Assembly: GCA_963738325.1 (NCBI GenBank)
Contig: CAVTWD010000001.1
Coordinates: 186,001 to 250,000 of the forward strand
DNA: 64,000 nucleotides
DNA from: CAVTWD01 sp963738325
GTDB lineage: Bacteria; Actinomycetota; Acidimicrobiia; Acidimicrobiales; Ilumatobacteraceae
Reading direction: 5' to 3'
Positions 63,235 through 64,000 of this stretch are shown here, one piece after another. Position numbers and translations under genes: made by a program. Every line of letters starts with the position of its first letter. Position 1 is the stretch's first letter. The notes under the pieces were generated by a model. The model had not been told where the DNA came from. It ran no database searches and saw only the letters and a program-made list of their open reading frames with translations.

Positions 63235-64000
63235 CTAGTTCAGGACCGCCAGGATCTCGTCGCCGTAGCGTTCGAGCTTGGTGGGCCCCATCCCTTTGAC
63301 CCTCCCGAGCTCGAACAGCGACCGAGGGGCTTTGGCCGCGATCTCGGCCAGCGTGCTGTCGTGCATCACGACGTAGGCGGGCACGCCGTCGGCCTGGGCG
63401 CGCTGGCGGCGCCATGCCTTGAGGGCATCGACGACGGGACCGTTCGCCGGGTGTGAGGCGGCGCTCGGCGCGCTGGGCTTGTCCCGCTGACGACCGCGTA
63501 CCACTGGCGAGTCGCCGTGCAGCTCGGCGACGAAGGGCGACGGCTCGGCGGCCGGCGTGATGATGGTGCAACGGGAGGAGCAGCGCGTGATGGCGACGTG
63601 GAAGACCCGCCGCTCTTCCTCCACGTCCTCGGCCAGGCGGTGCGGGAACTGGTGGGCGCCGGCATCGTGCACCACGATGTGAGGCCATTCCCGGCCCTTG
63701 ACTCGATGCACAGTGGCCAGGCGGACACCGGCGTCGTCGCCAGCCCGGTCGAGCTCGGTCCGGAGCCACGACGGGAAGCGGACCGGCTCGGGGCAGAGCG
63801 GCGCGAGCTCGATGAGGGCGTCGAGATCGTCGAGGTGGCCCGACTGCTTCGGCGTGCGTTGGAAGCCGTCGAGGGCGGCCATCGAGTCGTCGAGCCCGTA
63901 GCTCCGCACTGCCCGCAACAACGCACCGGTGTCGGCACGGGCTCCGACGCACATCAGATGTTCGAGATCGGCGACGAACTGGTCCACCTTGTCGCCGTCG
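63235..64000 (-). CDS. uvrD2: DNA helicase UvrD2 with HRDC domain, 3' part
   Basis: The frame is open to the right window edge, so the N-terminus lies beyond 64000. LATVHRVKGREWPHIVVHDA is helicase motif V and EDVEEERRVFHVAITRCSSR motif VI of UvrD/Rep enzymes. A linker is followed by an HRDC domain (VVDALKAWRRQRAQADGVPA, YVVMHDSTLAEIAAKAPRSL, LGRVKGMGPTKLERYGDEIL). This arrangement is that of actinobacterial UvrD2, an ATP-dependent 3'-5' helicase in repair and recombination. It marks return to chromosomal backbone after the relaxase relic; 63146-63234 holds no gene. Confidence 0.85.
   Translation of the reverse strand, partial: DGDKVDQFVADLEHLMCVGARADTGALLRAVRSYGLDDSMAALDGFQRTPKQSGHLDDLDALIELAPLCPEPVRFPSWLRTELDRAGDDAGVRLATVHRVKGREWPHIVVHDAGAHQFPHRLAEDVEEERRVFHVAITRCSSRCTIITPAAEPSPFVAELHGDSPVVRGRQRDKPSAPSAASHPANGPVVDALKAWRRQRAQADGVPAYVVMHDSTLAEIAAKAPRSLFELGRVKGMGPTKLERYGDEILAVLN

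Noticed and set aside
1..64000. CRISPR arrays or cas genes
   Set aside because: No regularly spaced repeats of CRISPR length seen; the Cas4-like nuclease at 20.3-21.2 kb has no cas neighbours.

Overview
The window is high-GC DNA from an actinobacterium, possibly Acidimicrobiia-like; the class is an inference and was not tested. Supporting traits are a UvrD2-type helicase with a C-terminal HRDC domain, an F420/deazaflavin-type nitroreductase, a GAF-ANTAR regulator relic, a DUF222/13E12 relic, a MobF relaxase of actinobacterial type, a 27-residue bL37-like ribosomal peptide and a tRNA gene without an encoded CCA.

Layout. (a) 1-10.1 kb: a NarL-type histidine kinase (cut by the window edge), two decayed small genes, a P-type cation ATPase resembling the Na+/K+ (P2C) branch, then a zone of transposition. 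An IS3-family element with clear ends splits a GAF-ANTAR gene. Fragments of a hydrolase and a methyltransferase follow, then a VapBC pair and an IS982-family element that sits exactly at the stop codon of ychF. (b) 10.1-21.75 kb: a chromosomal backbone with ychF, a GNAT acetyltransferase, an HhH-PHP phosphoesterase, a DUF2252 protein, the bL37-like peptide, an S9 oligopeptidase, a VOC protein, an acyltransferase/epimerase pair, a PD-(D/E)XK nuclease and tRNA-Leu(UAA). (c) 21.7-46.55 kb: an integrated island. It begins at the tRNA-Leu 3' half and ends at a direct-repeat copy of that half (46493-46546). Matching 20-bp putative integrase arm sites lie just inside both ends. It carries integrase, excisionase-like protein, wHTH protein and MobF relaxase, then a group II intron and a run of small orphan genes separated by a repeated AGCGGCGC motif that looks like an integron-style cassette array. 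Two-component enzyme/regulator genes, nucleases and a second VapBC follow. (d) 46.6-63.2 kb: a second, older accessory region. It starts with a broken integrase placed just after the first island's right end. It also carries a STAND ATPase fused to an OmpR-type DNA-binding domain, a XerC/D-like recombinase, a TetR-ABC exporter operon, and a second MobF relaxase that has lost its catalytic N-terminus. (e) 63.2-64 kb: the 3' part of uvrD2.

How it fits together. The relaxase, integrase and Xis-like genes suggest a mobilizable or conjugative element at a tRNA-Leu site; no type IV secretion genes are visible. The second broken integrase and relaxase suggest tandem accretion at one hotspot. The island cargo is rich in nuclease folds (DUF91-like, HNH, PGN_0703-like, GIY-YIG) and a toxin-antitoxin pair, which suggests defence or competition functions, but no known defence system can be named.

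Caveat. About a dozen conserved genes contain single-base frameshifts, often in CGG or G runs. Some are probably true decay (integrase 2, relaxase 2, GAF-ANTAR). Others, notably the S9 peptidase, DUF2252 and acyl-CoA dehydrogenase genes, could be uncorrected sequencing indels. Genes marked pseudogene for a frameshift alone should be read with that in mind.
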